A program made the translations under genes and the position numbers. The notes under the pieces were generated by a model. That model was given only the letters and a program-made list of their open reading frames with translations, made no database searches and had not been told where the DNA came from. A stretch of 16,280 bases of DNA from positions 1-16,280 of the forward strand of contig JASJAL010000046.1 in NCBI GenBank assembly GCA_030067055.1, given 5' to 3'. The DNA is from Kiloniellales bacterium (GTDB lineage Bacteria; Pseudomonadota; Alphaproteobacteria; Kiloniellales; JAKSBE01). The number at the start of each line of letters is the position of its first letter. Position 1 is the first letter of the stretch. Of this stretch, positions 1 to 6,167 are shown piece by piece.

Positions 1-48
1 GGTCTGCAGCAAGGGCTTGTCGTCGCTTCGGGCAGGGGCGTCGTCCAC
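1..48 (-). CDS. hemE: Uroporphyrinogen decarboxylase, N-terminal fragment (runs off the left edge)
   Basis: Read on the minus strand from a GTG at 48-46, the 16 codons give MDDAPARSDDKPLLQT. A KPLL(R/Q) stretch shortly after a variable start is how alphaproteobacterial HemE proteins begin. A strong ribosome binding site, GGAGGT (complement of 57-62), lies 8 bases before the GTG, which supports this start. HemE removes four carboxyl groups from uroporphyrinogen III to make coproporphyrinogen III in cytoplasmic haem synthesis. Only the start is visible, so the assignment rests on this short stretch and on the neighbours: hemE divergent from ppsR is the arrangement around the alphaproteobacterial origin. 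The remainder lies outside the window. Confidence 0.72.
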   Translation of the reverse strand, partial: MDDAPARSDDKPLLQT

Positions 49-69
49 GGTTCGTGACCTCCGGATGGC

Positions 70-101
70 AATTACACTTCAAAATAAGAATCTAAAGGAA
101 T
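70..101. other. AT-rich segment, candidate DNA unwinding element
   Basis: This 32-base stretch has 25 A or T bases in a region that is otherwise clearly GC-rich. It lies at the hemE end of the probable origin, about 45 bases from the best DnaA box, and overlaps two GANTC sites. An AT-rich stretch beside DnaA boxes is the usual layout of the strand-opening site. It could also be the hemE promoter region, since hemE starts just to the left. Confidence 0.45.
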
Positions 102-144
102 CAGGGAAGTGGTTGTTGGGCCTGTGGACAGCGGGGATCATGTG

Positions 145-153
145 TTATCCACG
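145..153 (+). promoter_or_regulatory. DnaA box (TTATCCACG)
   Basis: Eight of nine bases match the consensus TTATCCACA; only the last differs. A second, weaker box in the opposite orientation (123-131) puts GTGGA and TCCAC arms on either side of a 19-base centre at 124-152. The position between hemE and ppsR supports a role in origin recognition. Confidence 0.6.
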
Positions 154-212
154 CAGGTACCCCAAGCCACGGGTCGGGTCACGCTTCTTTGCACTGGTCT
201 GTCGGATCACAT

Positions 213-221
213 TGTGGAAAA
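213..221 (-). promoter_or_regulatory. DnaA box (TTTTCCACA on the minus strand)
   Basis: The minus-strand 9-mer TTTTCCACA fits the relaxed DnaA consensus TTWTNCACA exactly and differs from TTATCCACA at one base. It lies 60 bases beyond the box at 145-153 in the same non-coding region. Confidence 0.55.
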
Positions 222-395
222 GAGTGCCCGGGCCCCGGGGTTTCCGGGGTCCCAGAACCAGGGAATCCTGGGGAAGGTCCGGATATCGCTGTCGGCGCGC
301 CTTGTCCGGCGGCGGTTTTCCCCAAGGCTGTACGAAGCGGCGGCGCAGGTCGCGAGACCTGGATAGGAGATCGGTGAGCCTGGACGGAATCTTGG

Positions 396-432
396 CGGTA
401 CCGTCAAAGGGGGGAGATATCCCCATCTTTGA
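396..432. repeat. Tandem palindromes before ppsR
   Basis: CGGTACCG (396-403) is a perfect 8-base palindrome. It is followed directly by arms TCAAAG-GGGG (404-413) and CCCC-AT-CTTTGA (421-432), which pair over 10 positions with a two-base bulge and a 7-base centre. The block ends 30 bases before the ppsR ATG. It could be an operator, part of the origin, or a hairpin in the ppsR leader. No T-tract follows, so a terminator is unlikely. Confidence 0.5.
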
Positions 433-462
433 TCTTTCGCGGTGAACAACCGAGGCAGAGCG

Positions 463-1284
463 ATGACGACCCATCACCTTCACCTGGTCTCCGACGCGAC
501 GGGCGAGACCATTCACTCCGTCGCCAGGGCCTGCCTCGTCCAGTTCGAGGGGGTGGAGCCGCTCGAGCACGTCTGGAGCCTGATCCGCACGCCGGGTCAG
601 ATGCAGAAGGTCGCCGCGGCGATCGAGGACAATCCGGGCCCGGTGCTTTTCACCCTGGTCAACGACAAGCTGCGTTCCAGCCTGATCGATGCCTGCCGGC
701 GGATCGGAGTCCCCTGCATCCCGGTGCTCGATCCGGTGATCCACGTCCTGGCCGCGACCTTCGAGGTCGAGATGAGCGGTCGGCCCGGCCTGCAGCACAT
801 GCTCGACGCCGAGTACTTTAGCCGCATCGATGCCATGAACTATGCCCTCAGCCACGACGACGGCCAGGGCGTCATGGGCCTCAACGAAGCCGACGTGGTC
901 CTGGTCGGGGTCTCGCGGACCTCGAAGACGCCGACCTGCCTCTACTTGGCCAACCGCGGAATTAAGGCGGCGAACATCCCGGTGGTCCCCGGCTGTCCGA
1001 TGCCCGCAGAGCTGCTTGCCGCCGACCAGCCGCTGATCGTCGGCCTGACCAAGGATCCGGCCCGCCTGGTCCAGGTCCGTCGCAACCGGCTCCGGCTGAT
1101 CTCGGGTCCCGAACACCAGGCCACCGACTACGTCGATCCCGACACCGTGCGCGAGGAGGTCGCCTTCGCCCGGCGGCTCTGCACCAAGCACGGTTGGCCG
1201 GTCATCGACGTGACCAAGCGCTCGATCGAGGAGACCGCGGCCTCGATCCTGACCCACCTCGGCACGCATCAGGAGCAGGCATGA
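463..1284 (+). CDS. ppsR: Pyruvate, phosphate dikinase / PEP synthase regulatory protein (PPSR family, formerly DUF299)
   Basis: This 273-residue protein is of normal family length. PPSR proteins are bifunctional: they inactivate PEP synthase or pyruvate phosphate dikinase by ADP-dependent phosphorylation of a threonine, and reactivate it by Pi-dependent dephosphorylation. The N-terminal HLHLVSDATGET (residues 5-16) and the P-loop-like GVSRTSKTPT (149-158) are family signatures. I chose ATG 463 because GAGG at 452-455 is well spaced and the family starts just before the HLHLVSD motif; an in-frame GTG at 442 would add seven residues. It is the first gene of a run with maf, aroE, coaE and dnaQ, next to the probable origin (the Rickettsia RP001 position). 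Its target enzyme is not in the window, so whether the substrate is PpdK or PpsA is unknown. Confidence 0.93.
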   Translation: MTTHHLHLVSDATGETIHSVARACLVQFEGVEPLEHVWSLIRTPGQMQKVAAAIEDNPGPVLFTLVNDKLRSSLIDACRRIGVPCIPVLDPVIHVLAATFEVEMSGRPGLQHMLDAEYFSRIDAMNYALSHDDGQGVMGLNEADVVLVGVSRTSKTPTCLYLANRGIKAANIPVVPGCPMPAELLAADQPLIVGLTKDPARLVQVRRNRLRLISGPEHQATDYVDPDTVREEVAFARRLCTKHGWPVIDVTKRSIEETAASILTHLGTHQEQA

Positions 1285-1309
1285 CGACCCGGCGGGAGGC
1301 GAGGCGGTA

Positions 1310-1909
1310 ATGACGACCACGCTGGTCCTGGCCTCGGGCAGCGCATCACGCCGGCGTTTGCTGGAAGCCGCGGGCGTCCCCTTCGAGGTGGCGCCGGCGG
1401 CGGTCGACGAGGACGAGGTCAAGCTGGCGATGAAGGCGGAAGGGGCGGAGGCCTTCGAGGTCGCCGAGGCCCTGGCCGAGCTCAAGGCGCAGCGGGTCTC
1501 GCCGCGCTTTCCGGGCGCCCTGGTGCTCGGCGCCGACCAGATGCTGGTCTGCGAGGGCGCCTGGTTCGACAAGCCGGCCGATCTGGCAGGCGCGGCCGAG
1601 CACCTGCGCCGGCTGTCCGGCCGGCCGCACCAGCTGCTGACCGTGCTCTGCCTGCTGCGCGACGGGGTTCGTATCTGGCATCACCGCGACCGCGCGGAGC
1701 TGACCATGCGGGCGCTCAGCGAGGCGGCGATCCAGGACTACCTGAGCGAGGTCGGCGAGGCGGCCCTGGGCTCGGTCGGCGCCTACCAGCTCGAGGGCCG
1801 GGGTATCCGGCTCTTTCAGTCCATCTCGGGGGACTTTTTCGGCATCCTCGGGCTGCCGCTGCTGCCGCTGCTGGACGTGCTGCGAAACAACAAGGTGATC
1901 CAGGAATGA
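1310..1909 (+). CDS. maf: Maf family nucleoside triphosphate pyrophosphatase
   Basis: This 199-residue protein begins with the Maf signature LVLASGSASRR (residues 5-15), whose Ser and Arg residues bind the triphosphate. It also carries GADQM (74-78), which holds the catalytic Asp76, and a YQLEGRG segment near the C-terminus. Maf proteins hydrolyse nucleotides to the monophosphate plus pyrophosphate and are thought to clear non-canonical or modified nucleotides from the pool. The DQ in place of DT after GA resembles the YceF branch (7-methyl-GTP pyrophosphatase) more than the YhdE dTTP/UTP branch, but I would not assign a substrate from this. GGAGG precedes the ATG. The stop overlaps the aroE start by four bases (ATGA), so the two are probably translationally coupled. 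Confidence 0.93.
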   Translation: MTTTLVLASGSASRRRLLEAAGVPFEVAPAAVDEDEVKLAMKAEGAEAFEVAEALAELKAQRVSPRFPGALVLGADQMLVCEGAWFDKPADLAGAAEHLRRLSGRPHQLLTVLCLLRDGVRIWHHRDRAELTMRALSEAAIQDYLSEVGEAALGSVGAYQLEGRGIRLFQSISGDFFGILGLPLLPLLDVLRNNKVIQE

Positions 1910-2754
1910 TCCCCAGCGCGAAGGCCCGCCTGGCAGGCGTGCTCGGCTGGCCGGTCAGCCACTCGCTCTCGCCGCGACTTCACGGCTACTGGCTGCAGCG
2001 CTACGACATCGACGGCGCCTACCTGCCCCTGGGGGCACCGCCAGCCTCCTTGGAGCGGGTGGTTCGGACTCTGGTCGACCTCGGCTTCCGGGGCTTCAAT
2101 GCGACCCTTCCGCACAAGGAACCCTTGCTCGCACTCTGCGATGAGGTGACCCCGGAGGCGCGGCGGATCGGGGCCGTCAACACGGTCGTCATCGACGGCG
2201 ATCGCCTGCAGGGCGGTAACAGCGATGCCTTCGGTTTCGCCGAGAACCTCCGCGCCGGGGCAAGCGACTGGCCGCCCGAAAGCGGTCCCGCGGTCGTGCT
2301 CGGCGCCGGCGGCGCGGCCCGGGCGGTGATCGCGGCCTTGCAGGACCTGGGCGTACCCGAGATCCGCTTGGCCAACCGGACCGAGACCCGTGCCGTTGAC
2401 CTGGCCGCCGCCCTGGCCGACCCGGAGCGGACGCCAATCCGGGTCTTGCCCTGGGCGGAACGCAATGAAGCGCTGGCCGGGGCGGGTCTCTTGGTCAACA
2501 CCACCGCGCTCGGCATGGCCGGACAGCCGGCGCTGGCCCTGGCGCTCGACGCGCTGCCCGGCGGGGCCTTGGTCACGGACATCGTCTATGCGCCGCTGGA
2601 GACGCCCTTGCTGGCCGCGGCGCGGGCGCGCGGCAATCCGGTGGTCGATGGCCTGGGCATGCTACTGCACCAGGCCAGGCCCGGTTTCGAGGCCTGGTTC
2701 GGGCGGGCGCCGGAGGTCACCGACGACCTCCGTACCTTTCTGCTCGGAGCCTGA
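1906..2754 (+). CDS. aroE: Shikimate dehydrogenase (NADP+)
   Basis: AroE reduces 3-dehydroshikimate to shikimate with NADPH, the fourth step of chorismate synthesis. The 282-residue protein is full length. Visible signatures are GWPVSHSLSP (residues 14-23, shikimate binding), NATLPHK with Lys71 (the catalytic lysine), GAVNT (89-93), GGNSDAFG with Asp107 (the catalytic pair with Lys71), the Rossmann loop GAGGAA (133-138) and ANRTE (156-160), where NRT is typical of NADP preference. The C-terminal GLGMLLHQA segment supplies the conserved Gln. The usual NVTIPHK reads NATLPHK here, a mild change. The gene starts within the last codons of maf and ends five bases before coaE, so it sits inside the operon. 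Confidence 0.96.
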   Translation: MIPSAKARLAGVLGWPVSHSLSPRLHGYWLQRYDIDGAYLPLGAPPASLERVVRTLVDLGFRGFNATLPHKEPLLALCDEVTPEARRIGAVNTVVIDGDRLQGGNSDAFGFAENLRAGASDWPPESGPAVVLGAGGAARAVIAALQDLGVPEIRLANRTETRAVDLAAALADPERTPIRVLPWAERNEALAGAGLLVNTTALGMAGQPALALALDALPGGALVTDIVYAPLETPLLAAARARGNPVVDGLGMLLHQARPGFEAWFGRAPEVTDDLRTFLLGA

Positions 2755-2759
2755 GGCCG

Positions 2760-3404
2760 ATGGTGATCCTGGGCCTGACCGGATCGATCGCCATGGGAAA
2801 GTCGGCCGCCGCTGCGGCGCTGCGGCGTCTCGGCCTGCCGGTCCACGACGCCGATGCCGCGGTGCACCGTCTGCTTGCCGAGGATCCGGTCACCATCAAG
2901 GCGGTACGCCGGGCATTCCCCAAGACGGTCAAGGCCGGCCGGGTCGACCGCAAGGCGCTGGGCGCGCGGGTCTTCGGCGATCCGGCCGCGTTGCGCCGCC
3001 TGGAAGCGATCCTTCATCCCAAGGTCCGGCAGGCCGAAGAGGCCTTTCTGCGCCGTCAGGCCCGCCGCCGCGCGGCGATGGTCGTGCTCGACATTCCGTT
3101 GCTTTTCGAGACCGGCGCCGAGATTCGCTGCGATGCGGTCTTGGTGGTCTCCGCCCCCGCCTTCATCCAGACCCAGCGAGTGCTTCGCCGGCCCGGCATG
3201 ACCCCAAAGCGCCTGGCGGAGATCCGGGCGCAGCAGCTGCCGGACGCCGAGAAGCGCCGCCGCGCCGACTTCGTGATCCCGACCGGCCTGGGCAAAGTCG
3301 AGTCCTTGCGCGCCCTGCGGCGGGCGGTTAGGAAGATGGCGGGTCGCGAGGGCCGCTGTTGGCCGCCCGCGCGCCGCGGATCGGGGGGAGCCAGGCATGC
3401 GTGA
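2760..3404 (+). CDS. coaE: Dephospho-CoA kinase
   Basis: CoaE phosphorylates the 3'-hydroxyl of the ribose in dephospho-CoA with ATP, the last step of coenzyme A synthesis. The 214-residue protein has the P-loop GSIAMGKS (residues 8-15), the DADA motif near residue 30 and the VLDIPLLFE strand that is characteristic of the family. The ATG lies five bases after the aroE stop, with GGAG at 2746-2749 inside the aroE end as a likely ribosome site. The last eight bases overlap dnaQ. The final ~19 residues (rich in Arg and Gly) are poorly conserved-looking and seem to exist because the reading frame runs into the dnaQ start. Confidence 0.95.
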   Translation: MVILGLTGSIAMGKSAAAAALRRLGLPVHDADAAVHRLLAEDPVTIKAVRRAFPKTVKAGRVDRKALGARVFGDPAALRRLEAILHPKVRQAEEAFLRRQARRRAAMVVLDIPLLFETGAEIRCDAVLVVSAPAFIQTQRVLRRPGMTPKRLAEIRAQQLPDAEKRRRADFVIPTGLGKVESLRALRRAVRKMAGREGRCWPPARRGSGGARHA

Positions 3405-4071
3405 AATCGTTCTGGATACCGAGACCACCGGCCTCGATCCCGCCGCCGGGCATCGCATCGTCGAGATTGCCTGCCTCGAGCTGGTCAATCACGTCGAGAC
3501 CGGCGAGCAGTTCCAGCGCTACATCGATCCGCAGCGCGACATGCCCGAGGAGGCCTTCCAGATCCACGGCCTCAGCAGCGATTTTCTCTCCGGGTTTTCG
3601 CCCTTCGCCGACGTCGTTGAAGAGTTCCTCGCCTTCATCGGCGACGCCGGTCTGGTGATCCACAACGCCGAGTTCGACATGAAGTTTCTGAATGCCGAGC
3701 TCGAGCGCCTCGGTCGGCCGCCCTTGGATCGCAGCCGTGCGGTGGACACGGTGGCGATCGCCCGCCGCAAGTTCCCCGGCAGCCAGGTCAGCCTCGACGC
3801 GCTCTGCCGGCGGTTCGAGATCGACAATTCCCAGCGCACTTTGCACGGCGCCTTGCTGGATACCCAGCTCCTGGCCGAGGTCTATCTGGAGCTGGTCGGG
3901 GGCCGGCAGCCGGGGCTGGCGTTGAGCGAGCAACGCGGCGGGCAGAGCGAGAGCCCGCGGCCCTCGGACAAGGTCGTCCGCCCGGCCAGGCCGCATGCCC
4001 CGAGTGACGAGGAACGGCGCGCCCACGAGGCAATGCTGGCCAGGCTGAAAGATCCGGTCTGGCTGAGTTGA
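3397..4071 (+). CDS. dnaQ: DNA polymerase III epsilon subunit (3'-5' proofreading exonuclease)
   Basis: The 224-residue protein is a DEDDh exonuclease that removes misincorporated bases as part of the polymerase III core. The ExoI motif is VLDTETTG (residues 5-12), with metal-ligand Asp and Glu. ExoII is HNAEFDMKFLN. ExoIII is HGALLDTQLLAEVYLEL, giving the general-base His and the last Asp. The tail after the exonuclease domain, rich in Pro, Arg and Glu and ending KDPVWLS, is the region that contacts the alpha subunit in this family. GGGGAG at 3385-3390 is well placed before the ATG even though the start lies inside coaE. It closes the origin-proximal operon and converges on secB with a 24-base gap. 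Confidence 0.96.
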   Translation: MREIVLDTETTGLDPAAGHRIVEIACLELVNHVETGEQFQRYIDPQRDMPEEAFQIHGLSSDFLSGFSPFADVVEEFLAFIGDAGLVIHNAEFDMKFLNAELERLGRPPLDRSRAVDTVAIARRKFPGSQVSLDALCRRFEIDNSQRTLHGALLDTQLLAEVYLELVGGRQPGLALSEQRGGQSESPRPSDKVVRPARPHAPSDEERRAHEAMLARLKDPVWLS

Positions 4072-4095
4072 GGTCGCCGGTGGCGAAGGTCCGGC

Positions 4096-4638
4096 TCAGT
4101 CGGCCGTTTGGGGGGCCGACTCGGCGGCCGGCTGGGCCGCCTCCTGGCCCTTCTGCGCCTTGTGATGCTGGTACAGCTTCCTGAAGTTGATCGGTGCGAG
4201 CAGGATCGGCGGAAAGCCGCCGTCTCGGGTCGCGGAGGAGATCAGGTCACGCGCGAAGGGGAAGAGAAAGCGCGGCGCCTCGACCAGGAGGAGAGGTTCC
4301 AAATCTTCGGGACTCACCTCATCCGAGACCTGAATCAAGGCGGCGTACTCGAGCTCGATCAGGAAGCCCTGCGTCCCATCGTACTTCGCGTCCACGTTGG
4401 CCGTGAGCACGATCTCGTAGATGCGGCCTTCCAGCGACCGCGCATTGACGTCCACGGTGACCGAGATGTCGGGCTGCTGGTTCAGCTTGGCATAGATCGC
4501 CGGCGCGTTGGGGTTCTCGAAGGAGATGTCCTTCAGGTACTGAATCCGGATATCGAAGCTGGTTTCTTCGATGTTTCCGCCAGGTTGCGTGGCAGGCTCG
4601 GCGTCCGGCGTCGCGTCGCCCTGATCGTCCCCGGTCAT
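4096..4638 (-). CDS. secB: Protein-export chaperone SecB
   Basis: SecB is a cytoplasmic homotetrameric chaperone that holds precursor proteins unfolded and delivers them to SecA. The 180-residue protein contains the conserved core opening IRIQYLKDISFENPNAP after a ~30-residue acidic, Pro/Glu-rich N-terminal extension. The C-terminal part has SPEDLEPLLLVEAPRFLFP and the PPILLAPINF strand typical of the family. The C-terminal tail is Ala/Gln-rich. GGAG lies seven bases before the ATG on the minus strand. A Caulobacter-type promoter is visible 40-70 bases upstream, so secB may be read on its own as well as with fxsA. Confidence 0.96.
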   Translation of the reverse strand: MTGDDQGDATPDAEPATQPGGNIEETSFDIRIQYLKDISFENPNAPAIYAKLNQQPDISVTVDVNARSLEGRIYEIVLTANVDAKYDGTQGFLIELEYAALIQVSDEVSPEDLEPLLLVEAPRFLFPFARDLISSATRDGGFPPILLAPINFRKLYQHHKAQKGQEAAQPAAESAPQTAD

Positions 4639-4680
4639 GTATATCTCCAGATTGAAAGGCCCAGACAGTGCGGGCGGGTT

Positions 4681-4709
4681 TGGCTAGCATGGATGCCGGA
4701 GCGAGACAA
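4681..4709 (-). promoter_or_regulatory. Candidate housekeeping promoter for secB
   Basis: On the minus strand TTGTCTC (4709-4703) and GCTAGCCA (4688-4681) are separated by 14 bases. This resembles the alphaproteobacterial housekeeping form known from Caulobacter (TTGACGS, 10-14 bases, GCTANAWC), with several mismatches. Transcription would start about 35 bases before the secB ATG. The site sits in the 117-base gap between fxsA and secB, which contains no gene. Confidence 0.35.
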
Positions 4710-4755
4710 CCGGGCCGGCGGGTCCAAGCCGGCCGCCTCGATTCGAAACGGGATT

Positions 4756-5229
4756 CTAAGGCTTTCCGCCTCGTCGCGGGAGGGGGTCGTGGTCGTCCGG
4801 CACCTCGCGAAACTCGCCGTCGATGATGGTCGACGATCCCCGGCCGCCGTCCTGTCGCATCCGAACCTCGGCCCGCATCCGGATCCGCTGGGCGATGAAG
4901 TGGCGCAGCAAGCGGCGGAAAGCCGGGACGAACAGCGCGAAGCCGACCGCATCGGTGACGAAGCCTGGCGTCAGAAGCAGCGCGCCGGCGATAATCAGGC
5001 AGAAGCCGTCATAGAGCTCCTGCGCCGGCAGCTGGCCCTGGTCCATCTGCTGCCGGGCCCGGGCCAGGGTCGAGAGGCCCTGCGCCCGCAGCTGCCAGGT
5101 GCCTAAAATGGCGGTCAGGAGGATCAGGCCGAGCGTCGGCAAGAGCCCGATCAGGCCGCCAACCTCGATAAAGACCCCGATTTCGATCAGCGGGACCAGA
5201 AGAAACAGAAGAAAGAGGACCAGACCCAT
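4756..5229 (-). CDS. fxsA: FxsA family inner-membrane protein
   Basis: This 157-residue protein starts with a strongly hydrophobic segment (about residues 2-24), a second one around 26-45 and a third around 75-105 (FCLIIAGALLLTPGFVTD). The LIEI segment near residue 15, the GTWQLRAQG stretch and the LLTPGFVTD motif are the FxsA family hallmarks. In E. coli, overexpressed FxsA suppresses the exclusion of phage T7 by the F plasmid; its normal role is not known. The charged C-terminal ~45 residues should lie in the cytoplasm. It is transcribed away from the Tim44 gene and toward secB, with 117 bases between fxsA and secB. Confidence 0.9.
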   Translation of the reverse strand: MGLVLFLLFLLVPLIEIGVFIEVGGLIGLLPTLGLILLTAILGTWQLRAQGLSTLARARQQMDQGQLPAQELYDGFCLIIAGALLLTPGFVTDAVGFALFVPAFRRLLRHFIAQRIRMRAEVRMRQDGGRGSSTIIDGEFREVPDDHDPLPRRGGKP

Positions 5230-5237
5230 CCTTGCCC

Positions 5238-5282
5238 TTTCACCGGCAACGGCTTATTTACTTTCACGATGGTGTAGTGAAA
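5238..5282. repeat. Three TTTCAC/GTGAAA copies in the fxsA-tim44 divergent region
   Basis: TTTCAC occurs at 5238-5243 and 5262-5267, exactly 24 bases apart, and its complement GTGAAA at 5277-5282 forms an inverted pair with the second copy across nine bases. The group lies immediately upstream of fxsA (start at 5229). It may be an operator, but no regulator family is recognised. Confidence 0.3.
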
Positions 5283-5333
5283 CCAGCACCCGTCGTTTGG
5301 ACCAGCCCGAAGATGGGCCGGATCGAGTCGCTT

Positions 5334-5362
5334 TTGAGGGCGACGGCATTATATGTATGTGG
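5334..5362. promoter_or_regulatory. AT-rich candidate promoter region between fxsA and the Tim44 gene
   Basis: TTGAGGG at 5334-5340 differs from the alphaproteobacterial -35 TTGACGG at one base and is followed 11-13 bases later by a TATGTATG stretch, pointing toward the Tim44 gene. On the minus strand 5353-5348 reads TATAAT, a perfect -10 hexamer that would serve fxsA, although no good -35 lies at the right distance. The two would share the same AT-rich island. Direction and use are uncertain. Confidence 0.3.
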
Positions 5363-5380
5363 AGATCCCCGCAAATGCCA

Positions 5381-5409
5381 CTATCGCACGGACGTGGGTC
5401 CAGCGATAG
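5381..5409. other. 29-base hairpin before the Tim44 gene
   Basis: CTATCGC (5381-5387) pairs perfectly with GCGATAG (5403-5409), and inside it GGAC (5390-5393) pairs with GTCC (5398-5401) around a GTGG tetraloop. Only a small AC/A internal loop interrupts the stem. It ends 36 bases before the ATG of the downstream gene and has no T-tract after it, so a leader structure or protein-binding dyad is more likely than a terminator. Confidence 0.5.
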
Positions 5410-5445
5410 GGTGGCCGCGTCGGTCCGCTACGAAACCCATACTTG

Positions 5446-6141
5446 ATGGATAACGGATTGCAATTTTTCGACATCATCCTCTTTGCGGCCCTGGCGGCCT
5501 TCCTGGTGCTTCAGCTGCGACGGGTCCTCGGACGCCGGACCGGTCACGAGCAGCCGCGGGATTTCGATCCTTTCCAGCAGCGCTCGCCGGAAGACTCCGG
5601 CAACGACAAGGTGGTGACCCTGCCGGACCGCCGCGGCGAAAAGCGTGACGACGAAGCCCAGGGTGCCGCAAACGGGGCTGCCGAGGATCCGCTGGCCGGC
5701 GGCCTGATGCAGATCAAGCTGGCCGACCGCGATTTCGACGAAACCGGCTTTGCCGAGGGCGCCCGCGCCGCTTTCGAGATGATTGTCGGCGCCTTCGCCG
5801 AGGGCGATGCCAAGTCCTTGCGGCCGCTGCTGTCGGATCACGTCTACGACGACTTCGCCGGCGCGATCCAGCAGCGCGAGGCCGCCAATCAGACCCTTGA
5901 GACCACCCTGGTCGGCATCAAGGAGGCCGGGATCGAGGATGCCGAGCTGCAAGGCCGGACTGCCTTCATCACCGTGCGCTTCGTTTCCGAGCAGATCAAC
6001 GTGGTCAAGGACTCGGAGGGCCGCATCGTCGAGGGCGATCCCAGCGATGTCACCCAGATCACCGATCTCTGGACCTTCGCGCGCAACACCCGCAGCCGCG
6101 ACCCGAATTGGACCCTGGTCGCGACGCGCAGTCCGGACTGA
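5446..6141 (+). CDS. Tim44/TimA family membrane-anchored protein
   Basis: The 231-residue protein has one N-terminal hydrophobic helix (about residues 8-23) followed by an Arg-rich RRVLGRRTG segment. A Gln/Asp/Glu-rich linker follows, then a C-terminal Tim44-like domain from about residue 90, with FAEGARAAFEMIVGAFAEGD and a later TFARNTRSRDPNWTLVATRS ending. The mitochondrial homologue Tim44 tethers the import motor to the translocon; alphaproteobacterial members (TimA) are anchored to the inner membrane, and their partner is not settled. I start at ATG 5446 rather than the adjacent TTG 5443; no clear ribosome site is visible. It diverges from fxsA and precedes mltA, a common alphaproteobacterial order. 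Confidence 0.9.
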   Translation: MDNGLQFFDIILFAALAAFLVLQLRRVLGRRTGHEQPRDFDPFQQRSPEDSGNDKVVTLPDRRGEKRDDEAQGAANGAAEDPLAGGLMQIKLADRDFDETGFAEGARAAFEMIVGAFAEGDAKSLRPLLSDHVYDDFAGAIQQREAANQTLETTLVGIKEAGIEDAELQGRTAFITVRFVSEQINVVKDSEGRIVEGDPSDVTQITDLWTFARNTRSRDPNWTLVATRSPD

Positions 6142-6167
6142 ACGACCCCGGCACGGGAGCAGGGTTC

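Larger units (their letters stand above)
63..441. other. oriC: Putative chromosomal replication origin (oriC), hemE-ppsR intergenic region
   Basis: About 400 bases without a credible gene lie between divergent hemE and ppsR, the place where oriC sits in Caulobacter and Rickettsia. Visible elements are an AT-rich stretch at 70-101; near-consensus DnaA boxes at 145-153 (TTATCCACG) and 213-221 (TTTTCCACA on the minus strand); weaker boxes at 123-131 (CTGTCCACA, minus strand) and 316-324 (TTTTCCCCA); and GANTC sites at 88, 98, 263 and 387. Inverted arms TGGGGAA (269-275) and TTCCCCA (318-324), and palindromes at 396-432, add secondary structure. No TTAA-N7-TTAA CtrA site is visible. Genes on both sides point away from the region, as expected for leading-strand housekeeping genes. 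Function is inferred from synteny and motifs. Confidence 0.75.

Noticed and set aside
63..441. CtrA sites (TTAA-N7-TTAA) in the origin
   Set aside because: I looked for TTAA half-sites in this region and found none.
17..445. Plus-strand open frame of 142 codons through the hemE-ppsR gap
   Set aside because: Arg/Gly-rich without a ribosome site or recognisable motif, and it crosses DnaA boxes and palindromes; the region is better explained as an origin.
442..462. GTG start of ppsR seven codons upstream
   Set aside because: No good ribosome site precedes it, and the conserved N-terminus begins just after the ATG at 463.
145..1572. Long minus-strand open frame of 475 codons across the origin and ppsR/maf
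   Set aside because: It lies antisense to two clearly recognisable genes and has no family signature; GC-rich coding DNA commonly leaves an open antisense frame.
4072..4095. Bidirectional terminator between dnaQ and secB
   Set aside because: The 24-base gap has no stem followed by a T-tract on either strand.
6108..6167. Upstream ATG extension of mltA
   Set aside because: It lies inside the Tim44 gene and would add 20 residues before the lipoprotein signal; TTG 6168 with GGGAG fits better.
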